From Nitrospira sp. (GTDB lineage Bacteria > Nitrospirota > Nitrospiria > Nitrospirales > Nitrospiraceae), in NCBI GenBank assembly GCA_018242765.1, contig JAFEBH010000021.1, forward strand, positions 1-64,000: a stretch of DNA of 64,000 bases. Reading direction: 5' to 3'. A program made the position numbers and the translations under genes. A model generated the notes under the pieces. It was not told where the DNA came from. It did not search any database and saw only the letters and a list, made by a program, of their open reading frames with translations. Shown piece by piece: positions 16,168 through 25,793 of this stretch; position 1 is the first letter of the stretch; each line of letters opens with the position of its first letter.

Positions 16168-16665
16168 ATGGTCCAATCGATTCTCTTCGTCTGCACCGGC
16201 AATGTCTTCCGAAGCATGGCGGCTGAATATGCGTTGCGAGCTCAACTTGGCCAGCCGTCCGCCTATCAGGTCGAATCAGCGGGCATCGAAGCCAAGCCCC
16301 AAAAGGTTCATGCCGTAATTCTCAACCGGCTACGCCTCAAAGGCACCGACCCATCTGCCCATGTTCCTCGAACACTGACAAAGGAAGTGATTCAGCGAAG
16401 TGATCTCGTCATCGCCATGGGCCTGGGTCATCGCGAGTTCCTTCAGACCAAGTTCGGACTGCATGTCCCCCTTTTTAATGAGGTCGCCTTCGGCAAAGAC
16501 GAACCGATCCTCGACCTCCACGAAGCCCTCCCGAATTGGGAACGGGATATCGTCGAGGCACGAGAATATGTCGAGTCGGTCATCGATCACATCTGGGACT
16601 CCATACCGGCCCTGAAGGCTCGGCTCTCACAGTTTTCCAGACAACACGATCCCCGCAAACCATAA
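16168..16665 (+). CDS. Low-molecular-weight protein-tyrosine-phosphatase family protein
   Basis: A 165-residue protein with the P-loop C9-TGNVF-R15-S at the N-terminus, matching the CX5R signature of LMW-PTP and arsenate-reductase-like phosphatases, and the fold pattern SDLVIAMGLGHREFL. The acidic LDLHEALPNWERDI stretch occupies the place of the catalytic Asp loop (usually DP), so the general acid is uncertain. It has a strong ribosome site (AAAGGAG). It is divergent from ttcA with only 70 bp between starts. It could act on a phosphoprotein or a small-molecule phosphate. Confidence 0.82.
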   Translation: MVQSILFVCTGNVFRSMAAEYALRAQLGQPSAYQVESAGIEAKPQKVHAVILNRLRLKGTDPSAHVPRTLTKEVIQRSDLVIAMGLGHREFLQTKFGLHVPLFNEVAFGKDEPILDLHEALPNWERDIVEAREYVESVIDHIWDSIPALKARLSQFSRQHDPRKP

Positions 16666-16814
16666 CTCCAGTTCAAACTGGTACGCTTTCGAACAATTTC
16701 TTCCTCGTTTTACGCTTCTTCGGACACCTGCAAGACGATCACCGACCGCATACCATCCAAATGCTATAGTTTTTCGTGCACTCTGCCGACAGGCCATAGT
16801 GGAAGATCTTTCCT

Positions 16815-17876
16815 ATGGACCGCACCGTTTCCGACATACTCAAGACTCCGGTCGTCGGCCAAGACAACGTCCCGTGGGCCACATGGTCCGACGAGGCACT
16901 GTTGGATCTGCCAATGTGCGATTTACACGTCGGACTTACCGGCAGCTTTGTCGAGCAACCGATCGCAGAGTTAACCCGGGAACTGGAAGACCGTCGCCTG
17001 CAGTTTCGTCCGCATTTCTGGCTCTCCAACGAGTGGTTTACCCCGGATGGAGTGCCCGGTATCGCCATTCCCTTTTATCTCGCTCATCCGCGATTGGCGA
17101 AACTCGAACAGACTCAGATGTTGGAGGTGGAAGGCGGAACGACCGAATGGTGTTTGCGGATTCTCCGCCATGAAGCCGGTCACGCCATCGAGAACGCTTA
17201 CAAAATTCGCCGCCGTAAGACCAGGCAGGACATGTTTGGTAAGTCGTCGCAACGGTATCCGCACTATTACTCACCACGGCCCTACAGCCGCAGCTTCGTT
17301 CGTCACTTGGATTTGTGGTACGCGCAAAGCCACCCCGATGAAGATTTTGCCGAAACCTTTGCCGTGTGGTTGACGCCGGACTCACTCTGGGAAGAGCGGT
17401 ATCAAGGATGGCCGGTACTGAAGAAGCTTCGGTATGTTGATGGACTGATGAACGAGCTCGCCGACACCCCACCCTGTGTGACCACACAGGAAGAAGTCGA
17501 TGCGCTGCCGACATTAAAGAAGACGCTAAGAGAGCATTATGAACGCAAGCGGCGACATTATGGAGTCGAGCGCCATCTTCAATATGACCCGGACTTGAAA
17601 CGACTCTTCTCCACCTTGCCAAACCACGCGAATAAAATCAGCGCAGCGTCCTTTCTGAATCGGTTTCGGCGAGAAGTGCGCAAAAAGGTGGCGAGTTGGA
17701 CCGGCGAATATCAATACACCATTGATCAGGTGCTGGAAGACATGATCCAGCGCTGTCGTGAATTGAACCTTCGAGTACCGATGACGGAAGAGCAAGCCAA
17801 ACTCGACTTCACCATTCTGCTGACCGTCCATACTATGAACTTTCTGCGTAGCGGACGACATCGGGTGGCCTTGTGA
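16815..17876 (+). CDS. Putative zinc metallopeptidase (HExxH) coupled to an ATP-grasp gene
   Basis: A 353-residue cytoplasmic-looking protein with H119-E-A-G-H123 and a downstream EDFAETFAVWL segment whose E180 could be the third zinc ligand, a gluzincin-like arrangement. The rest (RFRPHFWLSNEWFTPDGVPGIAIPFYL, the helical C-terminus TIDQVLEDMIQRCRELN) matches no family I can name precisely. There is no signal peptide. The stop overlaps the GTG start of the ATP-grasp gene, implying that both proteins are made together, perhaps to build and process a peptide-like bond (inference). Confidence 0.78.
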   Translation: MDRTVSDILKTPVVGQDNVPWATWSDEALLDLPMCDLHVGLTGSFVEQPIAELTRELEDRRLQFRPHFWLSNEWFTPDGVPGIAIPFYLAHPRLAKLEQTQMLEVEGGTTEWCLRILRHEAGHAIENAYKIRRRKTRQDMFGKSSQRYPHYYSPRPYSRSFVRHLDLWYAQSHPDEDFAETFAVWLTPDSLWEERYQGWPVLKKLRYVDGLMNELADTPPCVTTQEEVDALPTLKKTLREHYERKRRHYGVERHLQYDPDLKRLFSTLPNHANKISAASFLNRFRREVRKKVASWTGEYQYTIDQVLEDMIQRCRELNLRVPMTEEQAKLDFTILLTVHTMNFLRSGRHRVAL

Positions 17877-18895
17877 AGCGACTGCGTGTGCTCGTCCTCA
17901 TGCACGAGGATCTCGTCCCACCCGAGCAAGTGAACGGCCACGATCTCAAGTCGGTGGCCTGGCGGACGGAATACGATGTCGTCGCGACCCTGAAGAAGCT
18001 GGGCCATGATGTCCATCCACTCGGCGTGAAAAGCGATCTCAGTGCGATCCAGACTGCCATTGATCAGTGGAAACCGGATATCGCCTTCAACTTACTGGAG
18101 GAGTTTGATGGCGTGGCGGTCTATGATCAGCACGTGGTGTCGTATCTCGAACTGCTGCACATGCCCTACACCGGCTGTAACCCCCGCGGCCTCATGTTGG
18201 CGCGGGATAAGGTCCTCACCAAAAAGGTCCTGTCCTTCCATCGAATCCCCTATCCCGACTTCATGGAGGTTCCACAAGGACGGGTGGCCAAACGGCCAAA
18301 GCAGCTTGCCTTTCCGTTGATCGTCAAGTCAGTGACTGAAGAGGCTTCCCTGGGGATTTCACAAGCCTCAATCGTGGAAGACGACGACAAGCTGAGTGAA
18401 CGGGTGGCTTTTGTTCACAATAGCGTCGGAAGTGGGGCATTGGTTGAACGGTATATCGAGGGTCGAGAACTCTATGTCGGCATCATCGGCAACGGACATC
18501 TCCAAGTGCTGCCGGTGTGGGAGCTCATCATGGATAAGTTGCCGGATGACGCCAAACGCATCGCGACCGAGCGGGTGAAATGGAGCAGGAAATATCAACA
18601 GAAGTACGGCATCACATCGCGAGAAGCGGACAACCTGCCGGAAGGGAAGGCTCAAGAAATCCAAGACCTGGCTAAGCGGGTCTATCGTGCGCTCAGACTC
18701 AGCGGCTATGCACGAATTGATATGAGAATGGACGCCGAGGGGCAACTCTACGTGCTGGAGGCCAATCCGAATCCGCAAATTGCGGAAGATGAAGACTTCG
18801 CCGATTCGGCCAAGGAAACAGGCTACGCCTACACGGAACTGCTGCAAGAGCTCCTGAGCGTCGGTCTCCGCTGGCGCCCTGCCAAAGCAGCGTAA
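17873..18895 (+). CDS. ATP-grasp ligase, D-alanine-D-alanine-ligase-like
   Basis: A 340-residue ligase with an N-terminal pre-ATP-grasp fold (RVLVLMHEDLVPP), the NLLEEFDGVAVYDQHVVSYLE segment, a lysine in LIVKSVTEEASLGIS, VERYIEGRELYVGIIGN, and the metal-binding end ARIDMRMDAEGQLYVLEANPNPQIAE. These are D-Ala-D-Ala-ligase superfamily motifs, but the substrate motifs of a true Ddl are not clear, so it may ligate other amino acids or peptides. The start is GTG at 17873, overlapping the stop of the metallopeptidase gene. Confidence 0.85.
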   Translation: MKRLRVLVLMHEDLVPPEQVNGHDLKSVAWRTEYDVVATLKKLGHDVHPLGVKSDLSAIQTAIDQWKPDIAFNLLEEFDGVAVYDQHVVSYLELLHMPYTGCNPRGLMLARDKVLTKKVLSFHRIPYPDFMEVPQGRVAKRPKQLAFPLIVKSVTEEASLGISQASIVEDDDKLSERVAFVHNSVGSGALVERYIEGRELYVGIIGNGHLQVLPVWELIMDKLPDDAKRIATERVKWSRKYQQKYGITSREADNLPEGKAQEIQDLAKRVYRALRLSGYARIDMRMDAEGQLYVLEANPNPQIAEDEDFADSAKETGYAYTELLQELLSVGLRWRPAKAA

Positions 18896-19098
18896 GCTCC
18901 TCCCAGCCAGAATGTCGGAATTCCTGTCGTCGTGACATTCACACAGGACGGTAGCTGCACCGCTGCTCGTCCAACACTGCCGTTCTATTTCCATCGCTTC
19001 CTTGAGCATTCCATCTCTCTATGAAATAGTGACGACACGGTGCCTGTTGGTCTTTTCTTGAAACGACCCTCATCACTCTCATTCGTGGAGGCGCATCC

Positions 19099-19485
19099 AT
19101 GATGCCACCATTCACCACTTACCGACATGCCTTGTGGCTCCCTACCCTGCTGGTCTTGGCAACCGGGTGCGCTCAAACTATCATGCAGGAACAGCTGTCG
19201 CAGGAATATCTCGGGCTAGGGATCGTGTCTGGAACGCTGGGTGAACAAAAACGTTTGGGGCTATCGACCGAGGAACTGCGCTCCACATCGGTGGTCGGTC
19301 AAGTACAGGCCTTAGAAGGTGGCGCCTACCTGATTCAAGATAGCCAGGGGAGAGAACTCCGTGTTCCGCATGATGAGAATACGAGGATTGACCGCCCGGC
19401 CCATGTGGGTGATCTGATCCAATCCTGGCTCGATCGTCACGGCCGCGCCGTGTTGATCCGCAACCTCGATGGAAACGGACGATAA
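19099..19485 (+). CDS. Small lipoprotein of unknown function
   Basis: A 128-residue protein with a signal peptide and lipobox LATGC (Cys24), so it should be lipid-anchored. The C-terminal half (VVGQVQALEGGAYLIQDSQGRELRVPHDENTRID) looks like a small beta-barrel of the kind found in OB-like exported domains. The ribosome site GGAGG is 8 bp before the start. The 200 bp upstream hold nothing I can identify. Confidence 0.75.
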   Translation: MMPPFTTYRHALWLPTLLVLATGCAQTIMQEQLSQEYLGLGIVSGTLGEQKRLGLSTEELRSTSVVGQVQALEGGAYLIQDSQGRELRVPHDENTRIDRPAHVGDLIQSWLDRHGRAVLIRNLDGNGR

Positions 19486-19711
19486 CAGTGGCCTTGACTG
19501 CCCACCCTTCAGCCTCCTTGGCTGGTCTGACTCCTGCTACCGTCTCACCACGAAAGGATGAGTCTATGCGGTTCCTGGCTTATCAAGGCGTTCTTGCACA
19601 GCGACGCCCCATACATTCACGTGTCTAAGCGTGGAGCTCCAAAACTTGACAGCCGATACTACCAGCATAGGTGGAAGTCCGTACGCCAGCCTGCCTTCCA
19701 AGCATGCAGGG

Positions 19712-20416
19712 CTACAGTCCCACCGCCCGATGCGTCTCATAGGTCATCACGCCCAGAAAAGCCGCGAGCAGGAGATAGTAGGTGGCATAGCTCCAACGAG
19801 TGGACTGTGATACGTCGTAATACCGTTCAGGCATCGCAGAACTATTCCGCCGGAACGTCGAGAGCAGGTGGGGAATCGACAGGAGTGCGAGAAGCAATAG
19901 CATGGGGCTGTGGTTCCAGATGAAAAGAACCACGATCAACGGAGCTCCGATCCACCATGTTTTCGGTGAAATAATCGACGTGATACGTCCCCCATCAAGA
20001 GGAGCCAGCGGGATCAGGTTGAACAAATTCAGCATGAACCCCGCATAGGCCAAGGCCCGGAGAAGTGGACTCTGGAGGGAGTCGGCGGCATAGAAGCACC
20101 CCATGGCGGCGATGGTTCCGACGACCGGTCCAGCCATGGCCACATAGGCTTCCGTTTCCACATCCATCGGTTGAGCTTTCAGCTGAATCCATGCACCGAC
20201 GAATGGAATGAACGTCGGAGCCCCTACTTCCAATCCGCGTTGTCGGGCAGCGACAAAGTGCCCCATTTCATGGCAAAAAATCAGGCCGACGAATCCCACC
20301 GCATACCACCACCCAAAGACAAAACTATAGGTGATGACCGACAGAAGCATCGTGCCGGAGGTCAGCAACACCTTGCCGAACTTCGCTCCTGCCAGCAGGG
20401 CAATCAGCGTTTTCAT
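19712..20416 (-). CDS. Site-2-protease-like membrane metalloprotease (M50)
   Basis: A 234-residue polytopic membrane protein with H49-EMG-H53 in a transmembrane segment and the second zinc-ligand motif NLIPLAPLDGG (D141), the arrangement of S2P/M50 intramembrane proteases. It lacks the PDZ domain of RseP. These enzymes cut transmembrane regulators or stress factors. The start at 20416 follows the DUF2167 stop by 10 bp, so the two genes form an operon; the longer upstream frame overlaps that gene. Confidence 0.88.
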   Translation of the reverse strand: MKTLIALLAGAKFGKVLLTSGTMLLSVITYSFVFGWWYAVGFVGLIFCHEMGHFVAARQRGLEVGAPTFIPFVGAWIQLKAQPMDVETEAYVAMAGPVVGTIAAMGCFYAADSLQSPLLRALAYAGFMLNLFNLIPLAPLDGGRITSIISPKTWWIGAPLIVVLFIWNHSPMLLLLALLSIPHLLSTFRRNSSAMPERYYDVSQSTRWSYATYYLLLAAFLGVMTYETHRAVGL

Positions 20417-20426
20417 CTCGTTTCCA

Positions 20427-21284
20427 TCAGGTCGATGGCGTCGTCGTAGAACGCCCCTTGACGATCTTCCACACCCAGGCCACCACAGCCGCTCCAGCGA
20501 GGAGAATGACCTTCTTGAAGGCAATGATCAAGACGAGTAACTTGGCCAACAGCCCTGATTTAAAGGCCGCGCCCGCAACCAGTGCAGCCAGCCCAACCGC
20601 CGCGACCTTGTCAGTCGTGCTGTCGAAGTCTGTGTATCGCTTGCCCTGCACAAAGTTGAGATTCGATAACAAACTCGCCGCATGAGGTTTGAGCCTAGGC
20701 AACTGAGCCAGATCAGCCACGAGATTCATACTCATGTATCCGTGACGACCCAGTGCGAGGGTGTTGTAGTTGACCGTCGTTCCGTGGCTGGTCTCAGCGG
20801 CAATCGCCCACACCACCTTGTTTGTGACCTTATCGTAATGTGGCTTTTCTTCCCACCCTCTGACAGTCAGCCCCTCCATCCCCATCTCACGTCGCTTGGC
20901 ATTGGCCTCTTCCGTTCCCTCCTTAATAGAGTCCAGCATTTCATCAGCGTCCCAGGCTGACGCATCATCATCCTCCACATACCCTGCATCAATAAATCGA
21001 ATCACCACAAACCAATCACTATCCCCCGAGCCACCTGTGACCAATCCAAGCTCCGCACCTGAAGGGAAATTACCCATCTCTCTCAAGAGCCTCTCAGTGT
21101 CTTTCGATCCGAGAAAGCGATAGTCTGCTGATAACTTGAGCGTGGCTTGTTCTCCGAGCGACGCTTCGAGTGGTCCCTGTTGCCAGGCATATGAACGTTC
21201 GGAAGACTGCGCCCGGGCCACACCTCCTATACTCAATACGGCGACCAAGCCGACCAGACAGATGCGAAGAATCATGGATGTCAT
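20427..21284 (-). CDS. DUF2167 membrane protein
   Basis: A 285-residue protein with a signal peptide (ending GVARAQS), a periplasmic DUF2167 domain (YRFLGSKDTERLLREMGNFP, GSGDSDWFVVIRFIDAGYVEDDDA, EEKPHYDKVTNKVVWAI, LGRHGYMSMNLVADLAQL) and two C-terminal transmembrane segments. The function is unknown. ATG 21284 has GGGAGGG 5 bp ahead; upstream in-frame starts lack one. It is followed by the M50 protease gene, whose target it might be (inference). Confidence 0.88.
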   Translation of the reverse strand: MTSMILRICLVGLVAVLSIGGVARAQSSERSYAWQQGPLEASLGEQATLKLSADYRFLGSKDTERLLREMGNFPSGAELGLVTGGSGDSDWFVVIRFIDAGYVEDDDASAWDADEMLDSIKEGTEEANAKRREMGMEGLTVRGWEEKPHYDKVTNKVVWAIAAETSHGTTVNYNTLALGRHGYMSMNLVADLAQLPRLKPHAASLLSNLNFVQGKRYTDFDSTTDKVAAVGLAALVAGAAFKSGLLAKLLVLIIAFKKVILLAGAAVVAWVWKIVKGRSTTTPST

Positions 21285-21639
21285 AAACCCTCCCAGATAC
21301 GAGGTTGTAGCACGAGGTGATGAAAAACCCATCCTGAAATGATGTATGAGGCAGGATGGGCGATTCGACGCGATATTTACCAGCAAAGAGCGGGCCATGA
21401 GGAACACACACGACTGACTCACCGCATCGAGAATCGTGCCTTAACTAAGGAGACAACGCGTCGTGCCAGTGTATCCAATTGTATTCTGGAAGTATCCAAA
21501 TTGATTCAGTGCACAGGCGTGATCGATCCGTTCTTGCGTTCATATATTCCGCCAAACAGGTCGCTGGAATGAGCGTGGTGAGGGAAGTCTAGTAGAGCCG
21601 CATCCTACTGATCCGGAGTCTTAAGAGAAACGGCCGCTA
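21285..21639. other. Non-coding stretch between DUF2167 gene and IS remnant
   Basis: I see no supported gene, terminator or regulatory motif in this 355-bp stretch. The open frames seen here lack ribosome sites. Confidence 0.5.
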
Positions 21640-22627
21640 GAGCAGTTTCTATTTAATCATGCAGAATACGCGTTCTACTGAGGCTGCCTTTTGGGAGGGA
21701 CGAGGATGGCGGCCTATTCACAGGATTTACGGGATCGGGTGCTGCGCGGGCTCGAGCGGGGCGAGGGGACGACATCGATTGCCAACCGGCTGGAAGTGAA
21801 CCTGCGCTGGGTGCACCACGCCAAGGATCGTTACGAGAAGGAGAAGGAGCGGGCGGCGCACAAGGTGGGTGGGTATCGCCGTTCGCGCGCGGATCGGCGC
21901 GCAGGTTGATAGGACGCTCGCTGAGTTATGCGAGCGGCTGGCCGAGCACGGCGTGACGATCAAAACGACCGCGCTGTGACATCAGTTTGATAAATGAAAC
22001 CTGACGCTTAAAAAAGCGCTGCGCACCAGCGAGCAAGAACGAGAAGACGTGAAACAGGAATGGACCGAGTGGCAGGAAACCCAACCCGCGCTTGATGTGA
22101 ACAAGCTGATGTTCATCGACGAAACGGGCACGCATACGTCCATGACTCGTGCGTGCGAACGTTCTTCCCAAGGCGAGCGTTGCCATGCCGCCGTCCCGAA
22201 CGGTCACTGGAAACCCACCACCTAATCGCAGGACTCCGCGTGAAGGCGCTCACCGCCCCCATGGGGCTCGACGGTCCCATGGAGAAGGAAGCATTCCTGG
22301 TGTATGTTCGCCAGCTCCTTTGTCCCACCATGAAGCCGGGCGACATTGTCATCGCCGATAATCTCAGTAGCCACAAAACGACGACGTGCGAACGGCCATC
22401 GAAGCCGTGGGCGTAACGATTACCTATCTTCCGCCGTATTCGCCGGACTTCAACCCCATCGAGTTGGTCTTCTCCAAACTGAAAGCCCTCCTCAAAAAAT
22501 CCGCCCACCGCACCATCGAGGCCCTTCGGAACGAAATCAGCAAACTCCTCGATGCCTTCTCGCCAGACGAATGTCGCTATTACGTCGGCGCCGCAGGGTA
22601 TTATGTATGGCTACATAGAAAATGCTC
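21640..22627 (+). mobile_element. Decayed IS630-family element with TIRs and TA duplication
   Basis: The ends read GAGCAGTTTCTAT on the left and, as reverse complement, GAGCATTTTCTAT on the right (one mismatch). Both are flanked by TA (21638-21639 and 22628-22629), the target duplication of the IS630/Tc1 group. Inside lie an IS630-type helix-turn-helix region and DDE-domain fragments, in several broken frames. The length of 988 bp is normal for the family. Confidence 0.8.
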
Positions 22628-22673
22628 TAGCACGCACTCAGGTCAGGCAGAAAGTCATCAAGTCGCGGGCTGA
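21706..22673 (+). pseudogene. IS630-family transposase, multiply frameshifted
   Basis: The N-terminus MAAYSQDLRDRVLRGLERGEGTTSIANRLEVNLRWVH is an IS630 HTH domain but the frame stops after 67 codons. Later frames contain FIDETGTHTSMTR, GDIVIADNLSSHK and YLPPYSPDFNPIELVFSKLK, which are the three parts of the DDE catalytic domain, separated by stops and shifts. The last frame runs past the right inverted repeat. At least three lesions are needed, so it cannot make a working transposase without repair. Confidence 0.8.
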
Positions 22674-22920
22674 GCTGAACACGCTTGACGGCTCAGCACA
22701 AAAAGATTCCCGACCCCCTTTTCTTTTCCTCGATCATGCTAGTCCCAGCATAGGTCGACTCCGATCTAAACGTATGCTCCACCAGCTCGCATTCTCTGGA
22801 AAGAAGGTCGTAGGCCTTTTGTGCCTCTCCAAGCTCTATAGCCGCACGACCATAAACCATGAGCCTATTTATTTCCGCGATGGGGCTACGGTAATCAAAG
22901 GGTGGTTCTCACGTTGATGT

Positions 22921-23056
22921 CTAGGAGCCTGTCCAAGATTAGGAAGTGTGTGAATCTTGGCTCACGTATTTGGTTTAGGAGCTACGATCTCGATCCGACC
23001 AATATGATCGATCCTCTTAAATCAACCAATTTCATCAATGTCGGATAGGCTCCTAG
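22921..23056. repeat. MITE-like element with 15-bp inverted ends
   Basis: The left end CTAGGAGCCTGTCCA and the reverse complement of the right end CTAGGAGCCTATCCG match at 13 of 15 positions and delimit 136 bp with no coding capacity. TA on both sides fits an IS630/Tc1-type duplication. The rest of 22674-23350 holds no supported gene. Confidence 0.55.
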
Positions 23057-23350
23057 AAGCCGATAATATTATCCAGGAGATGTGAGGTCTTGTAATGGCA
23101 CATCATTCGACGCTCAACCTGTGCCAGCCTTTCAATTGATCCTTAAGGTGAGTTATTGTGCCTGGAATGACTAATTCATTCACACCGTGCGACACCCGGA
23201 AAGAGCGAGACTCACGGGACAAGCGCATCCGTCACACCAGTCTCCACCGTCTCATACGAGCCGAAACTCCACGTCGGCGCTGATGCGCACCTCGAAACCC
23301 ATCCTCCCCTATAGAATACCCACGACCGACAAACACGCCGCTCGAACTCG

Positions 23351-23593
23351 TCACGACACAATCGTCGGGAGACCCGGGCGCCGAAGTGTGGCGACGACGA
23401 CCGACATATTATCGACCTCGGCCCAGGACAGCAGCACCACCTCCGGCTCAGCGGTGAATGATTGGAGCAGCAGGATGACACCGAGAAAGACGGCGATAAT
23501 GGCGGGCCAGATCATCGACAGAGCACCGAGCACGAGGACAAGCATGAATGCCGCTAATATCTGCTGACCGAGTAGGCTTTTGGTCATGATCAT
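23351..23593 (-). CDS. Small two-span membrane protein
   Basis: An 80-residue protein with two closely spaced hydrophobic segments (QQILAAFMLVLVLGALSMIW and IIAVFLGVILLLQSF) and a soluble C-terminal tail (VDNMSVVVATLRRPGLPTIVS). A strong ribosome site (GGGAGGG) precedes the start; ATG at 23593 or 23587 could be used. No family is recognised. The opposite strand has a longer open frame of low-complexity Ser/Thr/Arg composition that I regard as a shadow. Confidence 0.6.
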   Translation of the reverse strand: MIMTKSLLGQQILAAFMLVLVLGALSMIWPAIIAVFLGVILLLQSFTAEPEVVLLSWAEVDNMSVVVATLRRPGLPTIVS

Positions 23594-24334
23594 AAGTCCC
23601 TCCCTCGTTAGAGTGCTCCACTAACATACCTGATTAGAATGCGAAGACTGGTGTCACTTTAATTGAGCATCGGGTGTTCGATACATTCTGCCATCCTAAT
23701 CGTCTCATGCATAATGGACCAGAGCCATTCATCTCTACCAGCTTGTTTTGCCTTTAGCTGCTTCCTTGTGTGGGAAAATTTACTTAGCAAAGAATGGGCC
23801 GAGAAACATCCGAGAAGGATGGCGCAAATTCCTAAGGATTGGACAGCTGACCCGAAGCCCCAGCCATGAAGGCGAATCTTTTTGGATACAGTGAATCTGA
23901 TCGGATTCAGTGAAGAGGACTGTTCTGAGGTTGGGTAACGGACGACCTCCAACAACTCTCCCCCTAGATATTGTATGCCATCCTGTCGTACGTACCATTA
24001 ATTTTCGATACTTCATCTCTTTTTCATTCCTCTCACGCCTTCCTTCTTATCGATTTCCCGTAAGGAAGAGAAAAGAAGGGTGCCTTGAACATCCCCAGTT
24101 GCAAACCGGCGCGAGAGGGCGTATAGGACATAGTAGGACTTTCTCGTACCACCCAAATTTCACGAGCGTGTTCAGTCACAGATCCCGTGCTATGGCCGGA
24201 TCGCTTGCTTCTGTTTCGTGGTCGACATGAGGCCGTGTGAACAGGATAAAGGGATGCCCTATGCATCGGGTGTTCATATTTTTGAAACTAGGTCTCGTCG
24301 GATTGCCGACTTTCATCATTTTGTGAGGTGGGTC
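23594..24334. other. Gene-poor stretch
   Basis: About 740 bp with lower GC and several short overlapping frames on both strands, none with a convincing ribosome site or recognisable motif. It may hold decayed sequence next to the mobile elements. Confidence 0.5.
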
Positions 24335-25747
24335 ATGATAAGGACGATGAAATTTCTCTCTTGTGCCTTGCTCTTCGCCGTCGTGGCGAATGGACATGAA
24401 TCGAGCCTGGCTGCCGCCCAAGCAAGTGACGTTCGATCGGAGGGGGAGCGGACCTCTCGGCTGACCTTGCTCGTCAGCTTTCTGATGCCGGAGGATGCAC
24501 ATTCCGGCCAGCAGGACAACCAGAAATCCTTTGCTCAGCAGGTTGCCTCCGATGACTCTCCGCTTGTTTCGGCCATTACCCCCATGACGTCGATCACCAT
24601 CGACGTACCCCAGAGCCAAACGGGGGAAGCCGAAGCCGCGCAAGAGAAAGAAAAGGAAAAGGCCGATGCGGACATCGAGCAGGAAAAGGCACGGCTTGAG
24701 TTACTGCTGCAACAGCTCACAGCCAAGGAAAGGGAACTGACCCTCTTGCGAGAGAAGACCACCGCGGCGGCCAATCAGTTGAACGCGGAAAAAACCCGTG
24801 CGGAAGCGTTGGAAGCGCAGCTCAATCAGAAGGAGCAAGAACTCTCGGGGATCTGCACGGCGCGGGACAACCACCAACAGATGTCGCAGGAGCTGAACCG
24901 GACCAAGAGCAGTCTGGAGTTGTCCAAGCAGCAAGTCGCCGACATCGAGCGGCAATTTACGATCAGCAATGATCAGCTTGATGTTGCCATGCAACGTATC
25001 GCGGACCTTGACCTGCAGCTGGTGGCCAAAGATCAAGAGTTAAAAATGGAACTCGCCAGCCGCGACTCGCAGCTCGTACAGGCCAAGCGCCTGCTGGCGA
25101 GTGTGGGGAAGAGCTTGCCGAAGCCAGTTAAGCTGACTCCCTCCATGAAGAATGCCTTTCCTCAACAGGCTGTGGCACGTATCTCGCCTGACCTCACCAA
25201 GGTCAATGAGAAGTTGATGGCTGCACTCAAGGACGAGCTGAAACGAGGCACCGTGGTGATGGAGCAACGCGGTGACAAGCTCACACTTGCATTGGCATCA
25301 GGAGAACTGTTCGGCGCAGGACGAGTGACCATGACACCGGCAGGAGCCTCCCTGGTCAAGCGAATCGGCGTCGCCTTACGGAAATTCCGTCCTGAGAGCA
25401 TCGAAGTGGCCGGGCATACCGACAGCATCCCAGTCAAATACAATCCTAAGCGCCCGTTTAAGGATAACGCCGAGCTGTCCCAGGCCCGCGCCGAAAACGC
25501 GAGTCGCGCGTTGATCAAAGGTGGGCTAGGGGCTGATCGAGTCAAGGCCGTCGGCTATGCTGACTCCCGTCCCGTTGCGACCAACGACACAGAAGAAGGC
25601 CGGACCAAGAACCGGCGGGTCGAGATTATTGTGACCCAATCGGGCCAGCCGATCGCTTCCGCCGGTGAGAAGGATGGGCAGACTCCAGATGGCAACAAAA
25701 CGGCAGCTCCATACGGAACCATGATTCAAAAAATCGCCACACGCTGA
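24335..25747 (+). CDS. OmpA-family protein with long coiled coil (MotB/PAL-like peptidoglycan binding)
   Basis: A 470-residue protein. It has a signal-like N-terminus (FLSCALLFAVVANGHESSLAAAQA), then a long heptad-rich region rich in E, K and Q (about residues 105-250), then an OmpA-like domain: LFGAGRVTMTPAGASLVKRIG, SIEVAGHTDSIPVKYN, NAELSQARAENASRALIKGGLGADRVKAVGYADSRPVATNDTEEGRTKNRRVEI. The domain binds peptidoglycan, and the coiled coil may span the periplasm. ATG 24335 has GAGG 7 bp ahead; an alternative is 24347. A hairpin terminator follows 13 bp after the stop. Confidence 0.85.
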   Translation: MIRTMKFLSCALLFAVVANGHESSLAAAQASDVRSEGERTSRLTLLVSFLMPEDAHSGQQDNQKSFAQQVASDDSPLVSAITPMTSITIDVPQSQTGEAEAAQEKEKEKADADIEQEKARLELLLQQLTAKERELTLLREKTTAAANQLNAEKTRAEALEAQLNQKEQELSGICTARDNHQQMSQELNRTKSSLELSKQQVADIERQFTISNDQLDVAMQRIADLDLQLVAKDQELKMELASRDSQLVQAKRLLASVGKSLPKPVKLTPSMKNAFPQQAVARISPDLTKVNEKLMAALKDELKRGTVVMEQRGDKLTLALASGELFGAGRVTMTPAGASLVKRIGVALRKFRPESIEVAGHTDSIPVKYNPKRPFKDNAELSQARAENASRALIKGGLGADRVKAVGYADSRPVATNDTEEGRTKNRRVEIIVTQSGQPIASAGEKDGQTPDGNKTAAPYGTMIQKIATR

Positions 25748-25760
25748 GCTGTTAACTGTC

Positions 25761-25793
25761 GCGCCTCCAGGCCCGTTATGGGCCGGGAGGCGC
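25761..25793 (+). terminator. GC-rich hairpin after the OmpA-type gene
   Basis: GCGCCTCC pairs with GGAGGCGC, continued by GGCCC/GGGCC around a short loop. No T-run follows, so it may be a factor-assisted terminator or a 3'-end stabiliser. Confidence 0.6.

Noticed and set aside
23187..23567. Plus-strand open frame of 126 codons
   Set aside because: Low-complexity Ser/Thr/Arg composition, opposite to a better-supported membrane protein.
23659..23955. Minus-strand open frame of 98 codons
   Set aside because: No clear ribosome site or motif, in a gene-poor region next to mobile elements.
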